Assembly: GCA_012035135.1 (NCBI GenBank) | Contig: JAAUPI010000026.1 | Coordinates: 1 to 37,011, forward strand | DNA from: Microcoleus sp. CSU_2_2 | Lineage (GTDB): Bacteria; Cyanobacteriota; Cyanobacteriia; Cyanobacteriales; Microcoleaceae | DNA length: 37,011 bases | Reading direction: 5' to 3' | In this document: positions 7,551 to 16,517 of the stretch, piece after piece | How the letters are laid out: every line of letters begins with the position of its first letter | Position numbering within the stretch: position 1 is the first letter of the stretch | Notes under the pieces: model-generated | Told to the model about the DNA's origin: nothing | Databases searched by the model: none | What the model saw: the letters and a program-made list of their open reading frames with translations, nothing else | Program-made: the position numbers and the translations under genes

Positions 7551-10500
7551 GTGAACAACAAGCTGGCAAAAATTATCGGATTATTTTTCGCAGCAGCACT
7601 TGTCTTTGGATTCATCGGTTACGCACTTCAAAATTCCAATGTGGCGAGTAACTCAGCTCGATCGATCGGCTTTCCCAATCTTACTCTAGCTACCACCAGT
7701 GCGATCGACACCAAACGCGACCAAATCTATCTTAACGGAACTTGGCAATTTGTCCCCGCGATCGGCAACCCCCAAAATCCCCCCGCATCCCCAAGTTGGG
7801 GTGCCATCTGGGTACCCGGAGATTGGCAAGAAGAAAAAAGCGAATTCATACCCGGAATCATCTCTCGTGGCAACGGTAAAGATTGGGAAAAATTCAACAA
7901 CAAACAACTCTCAAAAGCCTGGTATCAAAGAACCGTAAGCATTCCCAGCGACTGGAAAAACAGCCGGATTTTCATTGATTTAGCCAGAGTCAGTACCGAT
8001 GCTGTCATCTTTGTCAATGGTATTAACTGCGGTCAAATTGAATGGCCTTACGGCACTGTTGACATTAGCAAAGTAGCCAAATCAGGCACCAATACTATTT
8101 CTATCTTAGTCGCGGCAGTCTCCGACGAAAAGGAAAAAGCCGTGATTATGAGTCCTACCGAAATCTACACCACAAAATCCAACTTACAATCGCGGGGAAT
8201 TATTGGCGAAGTCCGGCTATTCAGCGTTCCGTCTGGCCCCCTAGTTAGTGACGTATTTGTGCAAACTTCCACCCGAAAAAAGCAAGTTCAATTAGATGTA
8301 GAACTCAAAGACGTTGTGCAAAACGGTCAAGTTCAGCTTGTCGCTAAAATGCTCGATGAAAAGGGCAAAGTAGAACAAGAATTCACAAGCACTGCTAACG
8401 TTCAAGCTAAACCGCTGCAAACTGTAAAAGTCGAGTGGCAATGGCCGAATCCCCGCCTCTGGGATGCCGGAAAACCAAACCTCTACACGCTGCAATTGTC
8501 AGTAAAAGGTAGTGGTATTAACACGCAATACGACCAACCTTTCGGCTTCCGCGAATTTTGGGTAGAAGGGCGGAAGTTTTTCTTAAATGGAACTGAGTTT
8601 CGCCTGCGACCTGCCCTGCATTCCGATACTTGGGAAGGTGGCACTGTCGAAGTTTCTGACAAATTAATTGAAGGCTATGTTCGAGCTGGTTATAATATAG
8701 CAGAAATGTGGCCTTGGAATCACGACGAACGGGGTCGGTGGCACTTTCGAGAACTCTTTTCCGAAAGAGCAGACCTCAAAGGTTTTCCAATTATGGCACC
8801 TGCTTTAGACATTACTGGTGTCGCTTGGACTGGACAGTGGAATAACCGCCAATTAATCGATCGCTGGAAAGGACGAATGGCGACAGAGATGCGTCGCTAC
8901 CGCAATCATCCGTCAGTATTAATGTGGGCGACAAGTCCTAATTTTTTCGGCAATGGCGACGACCAAAATCCCCGCCGCATCGGCAAAAGAAAAGTGGAGG
9001 GAACGATCGGACCCATAGAAGACAAGCGTTTACAGGAAAAAACGCCCTTGGGCAATGAAGCTTTTGCTGCTATGAAATCGATCGACCCAACTAGACCCGT
9101 GATGGTACACCAAGGCGGAACCTTTGGCGATGTTTATTCGCTGAATTCTTATTTGAATGTAATCCCACTTCAAGAAAGAGAAGAGTGGATTTCTGAGTGG
9201 AGCAAAACTGCGGAAATGCCCTATATGGTAGTCGAATTTGGCACGCCTTTGCATGCAACGATGATGCGAGCTCGCGAAGGTTTTAATAAGGTAATTCTCA
9301 GCGAACCTTGGATGACTGAGTTTACCGCAATTTATTTTGGCAAACAAGCTTACGAGTTGGAAACAAAAGCTTATAAATATAAAATTCGGGAGCAATTTGT
9401 TAAGGATCAAGAGTATAAAAGCTGGCATATGAGTAAGGATTTAGATTTTGCACCGGCTTTCCAAAAATTGCAGAACTTATTCAGTACCAATACTTGGCGG
9501 AGTTGGCGGACTTTTGGGATGTCTGGGGGGATGATTCCTTGGCAAGATGGTCACGGTTGGGAGGTTTTGGATGCTGGCAGAACTAAAGTAGATCTGGGAG
9601 GATTTAAAACTGGACGCCGGGGCGTTTATTTGAAGCAGGTATCGAATAATCTTTTGCATCTTTTGCAGCCCGAAGCTTACAAGATTCATCCTGGGGGCGA
9701 GGCAATTATGAATAATAACGGCCCGACATTGGCTTGGATTGCTAATGCTAATCCCGATTTTACTGCCAAAGATCACAGCTTTTTTGCTGGCGGAAAATTG
9801 GCGAAGCAAATAGTGTTAATTAACGATACAAGGACGAAGCAAGATTTTGCATTTAATTGGCGGGTTTTGGTGGGTGGAGACCAGGTGGGAAGTGGCGAAA
9901 AAAAGGGGAGTATTGAGGCGGCAAAGACGCTGTTTTTCCCAATTGACTTGAAATTGCCAAATACAATTTCCGGCAAGGCTGAAGGCGAAATTAGGTTGAC
10001 TGCGAGAGTGGGCGATCGTCCGCATTCTGATACTTTTTCGTTCCGGGTTTTTGCAAATCAAGCCAAAGTAAAAGATGCGGTAGCAATATTCGATCCAGTT
10101 GGCAAAACATCGGCAATGTTAAAACAGTTGGGTTACGAGCTTTTGCCTTGGAATGGTTCGCAAGTTTCATCGCTATTAATTATTGGTCGGGAAGCGTTTT
10201 CTAGCGGGCAAAATTTGCCGGGAAATTTGGAAAATTTTGTGCGGAATGGCGGCAAAGCAATTGTGTTTCCTCAACGCCGGGAATGGCTACAAAATATGGG
10301 TTTACGGGTTGCCGAACACGTAAGTCGTCGCGTCTATCCAGTTGACAGCAGCCATCCGGCAGTTGGCGGTTTGGACGAGGCAGATTTGCGGGATTGGATG
10401 GGGGAAAGTACGCTAGTTGAAGGCTATCCAGATACGATTCAAACTGGGGCAAGATTGAGTCCGGCAAATATGCCTTGGTACGGTTGGCATTGGGGAAATC

Positions 10501-11363
10501 GTGGTGGTGTCAGCAGTGCTTCAATTGAGAAGCCTCACCACAGTTCTTGGAGGCCAATTTTGGAGTCTGAGTTTGATTTGGCTTATTCACCTTTGATGGA
10601 ATTGGATTACGGAAAAGGACGGCTAATTTTAAATGAGTTGGATTTGGAAGACCATTTTTCAGTAGATGGTGGGGCCGCGCAATTAGTTCAACAAATTATG
10701 AGTTACGGGATTAATTCTCCGGTGTTTGGGAAGCCGCAGCGGGTAGTTTTAATTGGGGGAGATGGGGATGCGAAGAAGTTGGACAGTTTGGGGGTAATTT
10801 ATCAGCGGGCCGATTCGCTCTCTAAGGATGTTGGTTTGGCGATTGTGGGGTCAAAAGCGAATGTTAAAGATGCCGATTTACGAAGTTATTTGAATGGTGG
10901 CGGGAAGGCATTTTTCTTGCCGAGACAAGTGTCTGTTGCTGGTTTAGGTGTGAGTTTACAGCAAGCGAAGGATTTCGGAGGTGCATTGGCGGTTCCGAAT
11001 TGGGATGAGTTGAAGGGAGTTAGCGGTTCGGATTTACGATCGCGCTCTTTTTATGATACTTGGTTGATTAAGTCTGGGGGTGAAATAGCTGCTAATGGTT
11101 TGTTGAGTCGGGTTGCTGTCGGTAAGGGTGTGGCGATTTTCTCTCAGATTGACCCGGATAGTTTGAATGCTGATGCTAAGACTTATTTGCGTTTTACGCG
11201 CTGGCGGCAAACTCGGACAAATGCTCAGATTTTGGCTAATTTGGGGGCTAGTTTTCAGGTAGATGGAGTTGTGTTTAACGGTTCGAGTAATCAGTTTTAT
11301 CACTCGGATTACAAGACGGGTTTTGAGATGGGGGACGATCCTTATCGATATTATCGATGGTGA
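7551..11363 (+). CDS. Glycoside hydrolase family 2-like protein, membrane-anchored
   Basis: This 1270-residue protein has an N-terminal membrane or signal segment (about residues 7-27) and then the GH2 order: a jelly-roll sugar-binding domain (about 45-225), an Ig-like domain (about 230-335) and a TIM barrel (about 340-640). The barrel keeps the HPSVLMW strand near residue 453 and a nucleophile-like Glu562 in MVVEFGTP. The canonical Asn-Glu acid/base pair after HPSVLMW is missing; ATSPNFFGNGDD stands there instead. Beyond the barrel, two regions at about 840-910 and 1060-1120 resemble the Rossmann/GATase-like domains of some beta-galactosidases. The GTG start follows GGGAG at fair spacing. 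It stands alone between repeat-rich spacers. A cell-surface glycosidase is the best guess. The substrate is unknown, and a non-catalytic role is possible. Confidence 0.75.
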   Translation: MNNKLAKIIGLFFAAALVFGFIGYALQNSNVASNSARSIGFPNLTLATTSAIDTKRDQIYLNGTWQFVPAIGNPQNPPASPSWGAIWVPGDWQEEKSEFIPGIISRGNGKDWEKFNNKQLSKAWYQRTVSIPSDWKNSRIFIDLARVSTDAVIFVNGINCGQIEWPYGTVDISKVAKSGTNTISILVAAVSDEKEKAVIMSPTEIYTTKSNLQSRGIIGEVRLFSVPSGPLVSDVFVQTSTRKKQVQLDVELKDVVQNGQVQLVAKMLDEKGKVEQEFTSTANVQAKPLQTVKVEWQWPNPRLWDAGKPNLYTLQLSVKGSGINTQYDQPFGFREFWVEGRKFFLNGTEFRLRPALHSDTWEGGTVEVSDKLIEGYVRAGYNIAEMWPWNHDERGRWHFRELFSERADLKGFPIMAPALDITGVAWTGQWNNRQLIDRWKGRMATEMRRYRNHPSVLMWATSPNFFGNGDDQNPRRIGKRKVEGTIGPIEDKRLQEKTPLGNEAFAAMKSIDPTRPVMVHQGGTFGDVYSLNSYLNVIPLQEREEWISEWSKTAEMPYMVVEFGTPLHATMMRAREGFNKVILSEPWMTEFTAIYFGKQAYELETKAYKYKIREQFVKDQEYKSWHMSKDLDFAPAFQKLQNLFSTNTWRSWRTFGMSGGMIPWQDGHGWEVLDAGRTKVDLGGFKTGRRGVYLKQVSNNLLHLLQPEAYKIHPGGEAIMNNNGPTLAWIANANPDFTAKDHSFFAGGKLAKQIVLINDTRTKQDFAFNWRVLVGGDQVGSGEKKGSIEAAKTLFFPIDLKLPNTISGKAEGEIRLTARVGDRPHSDTFSFRVFANQAKVKDAVAIFDPVGKTSAMLKQLGYELLPWNGSQVSSLLIIGREAFSSGQNLPGNLENFVRNGGKAIVFPQRREWLQNMGLRVAEHVSRRVYPVDSSHPAVGGLDEADLRDWMGESTLVEGYPDTIQTGARLSPANMPWYGWHWGNRGGVSSASIEKPHHSSWRPILESEFDLAYSPLMELDYGKGRLILNELDLEDHFSVDGGAAQLVQQIMSYGINSPVFGKPQRVVLIGGDGDAKKLDSLGVIYQRADSLSKDVGLAIVGSKANVKDADLRSYLNGGGKAFFLPRQVSVAGLGVSLQQAKDFGGALAVPNWDELKGVSGSDLRSRSFYDTWLIKSGGEIAANGLLSRVAVGKGVAIFSQIDPDSLNADAKTYLRFTRWRQTRTNAQILANLGASFQVDGVVFNGSSNQFYHSDYKTGFEMGDDPYRYYRW

Positions 11364-11422
11364 AAAACATCGTCGCTAAATCCGCCCCTTGTATGGTGCG
11401 TCGCTGCTAGATTTGCGATTTG

Positions 11423-11574
11423 ATACCAAATCCGGGTTTCCCATCCCCGTTATAATTGGTATGGTGCGTCGCTATGAGATCTCCCAATAGCAACGAGAGT
11501 TGTTCGTAGCGACGCACCCTACATTTACTAGATTTACGAGATTATAAAAGGGGTAAGTAACCCGGATTTGGTAT
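11423..11574. mobile_element. MITE-like long imperfect hairpin
   Basis: The left arm starts ATACCAAATCCGGGTT at 11423 and ends TTATAAT near 11455. The right arm (11541-11574) is its imperfect complement, ending AACCCGGATTTGGTAT. Inside, GGTGCGTCGCTA (11463-11474) pairs with TAGCGACGCACC (11507-11518). There is no coding content, and I see no clear target-site duplication. It lies between the convergent GH2-like and trpD genes and could also terminate both. A half copy is at 1423-1476 and the inner module recurs at 33161-33219. Confidence 0.7.
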
Positions 11575-11652
11575 GATTTGTGGATAGTTGATGGCGACGC
11601 ACCCTACGTGTTGGAAAAGGAAGCACCAGTGCCCGATGCCCATGAGTTGATA

Positions 11653-12717
11653 TCAACGCAAAAATTCAATTAACTGCTGCAATTTCAACCAAGGTTCGCC
11701 ACTCGCTAAAATGTCCTTAGCTAGAGAAACTCCTGCTGCGTGAGAACCCAAAGGAACTACACCTCCCACCTGAAGTGCCAAAGATGCATTCAAAGCTACC
11801 ACATTCTGTTGAGCTGGCGTTCCCTTACCTTGCAAAACGTTCCGCAAAATCTCGGCATTCTCCTCAACATTACCTCCTTTTAACGAGCCGATCGGACTTG
11901 GTGTCAAACCTAATTTTTCAGGATCTAAAGTCGTTATTTCCACTTTGCCATCCGACAAAATCGCTAAGTCTGTAACATCTCCCAAACCCGCTTCGTCCAA
12001 CTTTTCTCTACCGTGAAGGACTACAGCCAACTCAGTCCCCAACTCGCCCAAAGCTTGGGCAATAGTTGATATCAGACTCGGATCGAATACCCCAATTACC
12101 TGCCCTGTAGGGCGCATAGGATTGACGAGCGGGCCCAAAAGGTTAAAAACAGTCCGTACCTTCAAAGTGCGCCGGAGCGGCGCTACAGCCTTCATTGCTG
12201 GATGCCAACCTGGGGCAAATAAAAAGGTGATCCCTACTTCATCTACAGCGGCTTTGACTTTGGAGGGATCGGCGTTGAGGTTGACTCCCAAAGCTTCGAG
12301 TACGTCAGCAGAACCGACTTTGCTAGAGGCCGATCGATTTCCGTGTTTGGCGACTCGAACTTTGCTGGCGGCGGCTACAAAAGCGACAGCAGTTGAAATA
12401 TTAAACGTTGAAGCGTCGTCACCGCCGGTGCCGCAAGTATCAATTAATTTGAGATTTGGGACTGCGGAGGGGCGATGATCGAGAATGCTTTGGGATTCGC
12501 CTGCGAGAGACTGAGACTGCAACACCTTAGCCATTCCGGCTAATTCTTGAGGAGAGAGGCCTTTTGCTTGGAGTGCAGCTAAGATTGCGCCTGAGAGTAC
12601 GGGAGGAATAGCTTCTGCGAGCCATCCGTGCATCAAGTCAGCCGCCTGAGAGCGATCGAGAGATTGTCTGTCTAGCAATTGTTGCAGCAAAGAAGGCCAC
12701 AGAGGAGAATCAGTCAT
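11653..12717 (-). CDS. trpD: Anthranilate phosphoribosyltransferase
   Basis: TrpD joins anthranilate to PRPP to form phosphoribosylanthranilate, the second step of tryptophan synthesis, in the cytosol. The 354 residues match the family length. The N-terminal helical part is followed by the PRPP-binding loop DTCGTGGDD near residue 92, then [18 protein letters not shown] near 125, which supplies anthranilate and phosphate contacts, and [12 protein letters not shown] near 165. The ATG at 12717 lacks an obvious Shine-Dalgarno sequence, because the bases in front of it are a run of ATTTTAG heptamers. No other trp gene is adjacent, which is usual in cyanobacteria, where trp genes are dispersed. The gene converges on the GH2-like gene with repeat DNA between them. 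It looks intact. Confidence 0.97.
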   Translation of the reverse strand: MTDSPLWPSLLQQLLDRQSLDRSQAADLMHGWLAEAIPPVLSGAILAALQAKGLSPQELAGMAKVLQSQSLAGESQSILDHRPSAVPNLKLIDTCGTGGDDASTFNISTAVAFVAAASKVRVAKHGNRSASSKVGSADVLEALGVNLNADPSKVKAAVDEVGITFLFAPGWHPAMKAVAPLRRTLKVRTVFNLLGPLVNPMRPTGQVIGVFDPSLISTIAQALGELGTELAVVLHGREKLDEAGLGDVTDLAILSDGKVEITTLDPEKLGLTPSPIGSLKGGNVEENAEILRNVLQGKGTPAQQNVVALNASLALQVGGVVPLGSHAAGVSLAKDILASGEPWLKLQQLIEFLR

Positions 12718-13305
12718 GCGATTTTAGATTTTAGATTTTAGATGTTAGATTTTAGAGCCTGCTGTCTGTATCGGGATTTTACCAGACTTGCTCGCGACTT
12801 TTTCCGCCTCAAATCCGAGATTTTGGCCCAAATGCCAGAACCGCTACAGAAATTTTTTCAACTAACTACCCCAATATGAATTTTTTGATACAACAATATC
12901 CCCCCCGATTGTGACAATTTTACATAGTCAGCTCAGTTCTGTACTGAGTTGTAAGCTTTCGGATTTCAGGGTGTTCAATTGCTAATATATTCAGGGAGAT
13001 TTTCAAGGGCGGGGTGCGATCGGATCTCTGCAACAAAGTCAGATCGATCGGCAAACCTCACCTTTACAGCCAGTCGGGCCTCAAAATAAGGCAAGCCATG
13101 CCGACTAAACTTTTATCAGCAGCAACTACAATTAACAGCTAAGTAGACGGCATGAAGGGACACAATTGTATCATTGCAAGCAGAAACGAGTAGGATGAAG
13201 CTATTCGCTGGCTTTTTCCGATTGCTCTTTTGCCGTGCAGTGACACACCATCTCTCCGCCTGACTACTTAACGACTAAATTTTTACTGAAGGCTGACCAA
13301 AAATA
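12718..13305. other. Divergent spacer with heptamer repeats and hairpins
   Basis: This 588-bp spacer separates trpD and the second PAS kinase and should hold both promoters. It starts with five ATTTTAG heptamers (12721-12755, one variant), the complement of the TCTAAAA unit at 7451. A tight hairpin, CTCAGT/ACTGAG with a TCTGT loop, lies at 12932-12948. A second inverted repeat pairs AGTCGG 13072-13077 with CCGACT 13101-13106. I see no ORF of convincing codon use and cannot assign promoters. Confidence 0.5.
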
Positions 13306-16300
13306 TTGAAGTCACAAAAAAAAGCAGGGTATTCAAAAGTGGGAAATCATCAATTGGAAAATACAACGATCGACTGTAAATTGGAAAACAAAACGATCGA
13401 CTGCCTGAATGTCGAGGAGGCACTTCACCAAATGGAAGCAAAATATTACAGTATGTTTGAAAATGCTGTATCAGGCATTTTCCAAACAACACATGACGGT
13501 CGCTACATCAGCGCTAACCCAGCTCTGGCTCGCATTTACGGTTATAATTCTCCCGAAGAATTGATGATGAGCCTCACTGACATCAGCGATCAGCTTTACG
13601 TCGATCCCCAGCGGCGCGACGAGTTTGTTTCTGCTTTGCAAGAAGAGGGCATCGTGTCGGATTTTGAGTCGCAGATTTATCGCCGAGACGGAACAATAAT
13701 TTGGATCGCCGAAAATGCGCGGGCTGTCCAGGATGAAGACGGTAAATTGCTTTACTACGAAGGTTTTGTTGAAGATATCACTCAGCGCCAGAAGGCAGAG
13801 TCTGCACTTCGAGAAAGCGAAGAACGCTTGCGTTTGATAATTGAAGGCGTCAAGGATTACGCAATATTCATGTTAGATACTGAGGGCTATGTAGCTAGCT
13901 GGAATTCGGGAGCAGAACGCATTTTGGGATATCGATCGCATGAAATAGTTGGCAAGCAATCTGAGTATTTTTACACGAAGGTAGATATTGAACTCGGCAA
14001 GCCTCAAGAAAAATTAGCGATAGCTACCGCAGAAGATAGATATGAGGATGAAGGCTGGCGGCTTCGCAAGGATGGCTCGCGATTTTGGGCAAACATTATT
14101 GTGACTGCTTTGCGCGACGACAGTGGAGAGTTGCACGGCTTTTCTCAAATCATGCAGGACATTACCGAGCAAAAGCGGGCGGCAGAGGAAAAGATGCGAT
14201 TGATTGCTTCTTTGCAAGAATCGGAAAGGAAGTTTCGCACTTTGTACGAATCGACTACCGATGCGGTAATGCTACTAGATGAAAATGGTTTTTTGGATTG
14301 CAATCCGGCAACGTTAAAGTTATTTGGATGCAGCACTCAATTGGAGTTTTGTGGCAAACATCCTTCGGAATTTAGCCCGCTGCTGCAAGCAAATGGCGAA
14401 GATTCTGTCAGCTTATCTCAAGAGCGAATTAATACGGCTTTGGAATCGGGAAATTGCCGTTTTGACTGGCTCCACTGCCGCTTGAATGGTTCGCAGTTTC
14501 CGGCAGAAGTGCTGCTAACTTCTATGGATGTTGGTGGCAAGATGGGGTTGCAAGCGGTAGTGCGCGACATTACTTATCGAGTACAAGCAGAGGAGGCTTT
14601 GAAGCAGGCTAATGAGGTGTTGGAATGCCGGGTGCAAGAGCGGACAAGTCAGTTAGAACAAGCTATTAAACAGTTGAGTTTGTCGGAAGAAAAGTTTTCT
14701 AAAGCTTTTCGATCGAGTCCCGATCCGATGACGATTACTACTTTTGCTGAAGGGCGATTTATTGAGGTTAATGACAGTTTTTTATCGATGATTGGTTACT
14801 CTAGGACAGAGGTAATCGATCGTACCGTACCGGAATTAAATATTTGGGTAAGGTCGCAAGACAGACTTGATTTTAGGCAAATTCTGCACGAACAAGGTGT
14901 TGTTCGCAATCAAGAATGCGAGTTTCGGATGAATTCGGGATCGGTGGTGGTATGTCTGCTGTCGGCAGAGTTAATTAATTTGGGCGGCGAACTCTGTATG
15001 CTGGGAGTGATGACGGATATTACCGATCGCAAACGAGCTGAAGAAGCCTTGCGGGAAAGTCAGCGGGCTTTAGCAACACTGATGAGCAATTTGCCGGGGA
15101 TGGCTTACCGTTTTCGTAACGATCCCGATCGCAGTATGGAGTTTGTCAGCGAAGGTTCCTATCAGTTAGCCGGCTATTCTCCGGAAGAGTTTATCGCAAC
15201 TCGGAATGTGTCGATAGCCAAGTTGACTCACCCGGACGATCGAGATAATTTATGGAATGCGGTACAAGTTGCTTTGGCAGAAAACCGACCCTATCAGCTT
15301 ACTTACCGAATTACTTCTAAAACAGGAGAATTGAAGTGGGTTTGGGAACAAGGTTTAGGAGTGTTTTCCGACTCTGGAGAGTTGATAGCTTTGGAAGGGT
15401 TGATTACTGATATTTCCGAACAAAAACGTAGCGAGGAAGCTTTACTACGATCGCAAACTGAATTGACCCAACAAAAACTTCAGCTTGAAATAACTTTGCA
15501 GGAATTGCAGCAAACTCAAGCAGTATTAATTCACACCGAAAAAATGTCTACACTCGGTCAAATGGTAGCCGGTGTCGCTCACGAAATTAACAATCCAGTC
15601 AGCAGCGTCTGTGGCAATCTCGTTCACGTCGGTCACTACACAGAAGACTTGCTGAATTTGATTGATATGTATCAGAAACACTGCCCGCAACCCCCGGCAG
15701 AAATTCAAAATACAATTGAGAATATTGAGTTGGATTTTCTATTAGAAGATTTGCCAAAAGCGATGTCTTCGATGCAAGTAGGAGCCGATCGAATTCGGGA
15801 AATAGTACGATCGCTCCGGAATTTTTCGCGCAAGGATGATTCTGAAATGACTAAGGTTAACCTGCACGAAGGAATTGAGGGGACGCTGCTGATTCTGCAA
15901 AGTCGGCTCAAAGGGCGCGCTGGGTATCCGGAAATTACGGTAATTAAGGAGTATGGAAATTTGCCTTTGGTGGAGTGCTATTCAGGTAAAATTAATCAGG
16001 TATTTATGAATTTGATCGGCAATGCGATCGACGCGATCGAGGAAGACAATCAGGGGCGTTCTGTTGCGGAAGCACAAGCTAACCGCAGCAAGATTAAAAT
16101 TAAGACAGAAGTCAAAAACTCGAATGCTGTAGTTAGGATTTATGATAACGGCCCCGGTATGCCAGAAGAAGTGAGTCAGCAGTTGTTCACGGCATTTTTT
16201 ACGACAAAACCAGCCGGTAAAGGTACTGGTTTGGGTCTGTCAATTTCGCACAAAGTTGTGCAAGAACACGGTGGCAAACTAAGTTGTGTTTCTGCACTGG

Positions 16301-16353
16301 GTCACGGAGCAGAGTTTATCATTGAAATCCCGATCGAACAAATTAGTCCGTAA
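13306..16353 (+). CDS. Multi-PAS sensor histidine kinase
   Basis: This soluble-looking sensor kinase of up to 1015 residues has five PAS/PAC units at about residues 45-165, 170-290, 300-425, 465-585 and 590-705, each closed by a DIT-type linker. A coiled-coil linker (about 705-745) precedes a HisKA-type segment with phospho-His 759 in VAHEINNP, and a HATPase with NAIDAI, DNGPGMP and GTGLGLSISHKVV boxes. The NNP form of the H-box and the missing receiver separate it from the hybrid kinase at 1560-7073. No transmembrane segment is visible. The start is uncertain: TTG at 13306 has a GAAGG upstream, GTG at 13339 is in frame, and the first ATG is at 13432. No response regulator gene is adjacent. 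Confidence 0.92.
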   Translation: MKSQKKAGYSKVGNHQLENTTIDCKLENKTIDCLNVEEALHQMEAKYYSMFENAVSGIFQTTHDGRYISANPALARIYGYNSPEELMMSLTDISDQLYVDPQRRDEFVSALQEEGIVSDFESQIYRRDGTIIWIAENARAVQDEDGKLLYYEGFVEDITQRQKAESALRESEERLRLIIEGVKDYAIFMLDTEGYVASWNSGAERILGYRSHEIVGKQSEYFYTKVDIELGKPQEKLAIATAEDRYEDEGWRLRKDGSRFWANIIVTALRDDSGELHGFSQIMQDITEQKRAAEEKMRLIASLQESERKFRTLYESTTDAVMLLDENGFLDCNPATLKLFGCSTQLEFCGKHPSEFSPLLQANGEDSVSLSQERINTALESGNCRFDWLHCRLNGSQFPAEVLLTSMDVGGKMGLQAVVRDITYRVQAEEALKQANEVLECRVQERTSQLEQAIKQLSLSEEKFSKAFRSSPDPMTITTFAEGRFIEVNDSFLSMIGYSRTEVIDRTVPELNIWVRSQDRLDFRQILHEQGVVRNQECEFRMNSGSVVVCLLSAELINLGGELCMLGVMTDITDRKRAEEALRESQRALATLMSNLPGMAYRFRNDPDRSMEFVSEGSYQLAGYSPEEFIATRNVSIAKLTHPDDRDNLWNAVQVALAENRPYQLTYRITSKTGELKWVWEQGLGVFSDSGELIALEGLITDISEQKRSEEALLRSQTELTQQKLQLEITLQELQQTQAVLIHTEKMSTLGQMVAGVAHEINNPVSSVCGNLVHVGHYTEDLLNLIDMYQKHCPQPPAEIQNTIENIELDFLLEDLPKAMSSMQVGADRIREIVRSLRNFSRKDDSEMTKVNLHEGIEGTLLILQSRLKGRAGYPEITVIKEYGNLPLVECYSGKINQVFMNLIGNAIDAIEEDNQGRSVAEAQANRSKIKIKTEVKNSNAVVRIYDNGPGMPEEVSQQLFTAFFTTKPAGKGTGLGLSISHKVVQEHGGKLSCVSALGHGAEFIIEIPIEQISP

Positions 16354-16387
16354 GTCATTTAAGACTGGATTGATGCAAGGAGAACAT

Positions 16388-16450
16388 CAACGGTCGCGCT
16401 CACTTCTAGATTATGGTTGAGCTTCCTGGTTAACTCGCCAGCGACCGTTG
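16388..16450. terminator. Inverted repeat between convergent genes
   Basis: CAACGGTCGC (16388-16397) pairs perfectly with GCGACCGTTG (16441-16450). The loop is long (43 bases) and no T run follows. It lies between the ends of the PAS kinase and the giant minus-strand gene, so a two-way terminator is plausible but unproven. Confidence 0.35.
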
Positions 16451-16517
16451 CCGTTCAAAATCAACGTTCTGGAATTAAAACTAATTTCGCCTTAAGCTTG
16501 CTTAGTCTAAACTCCAG

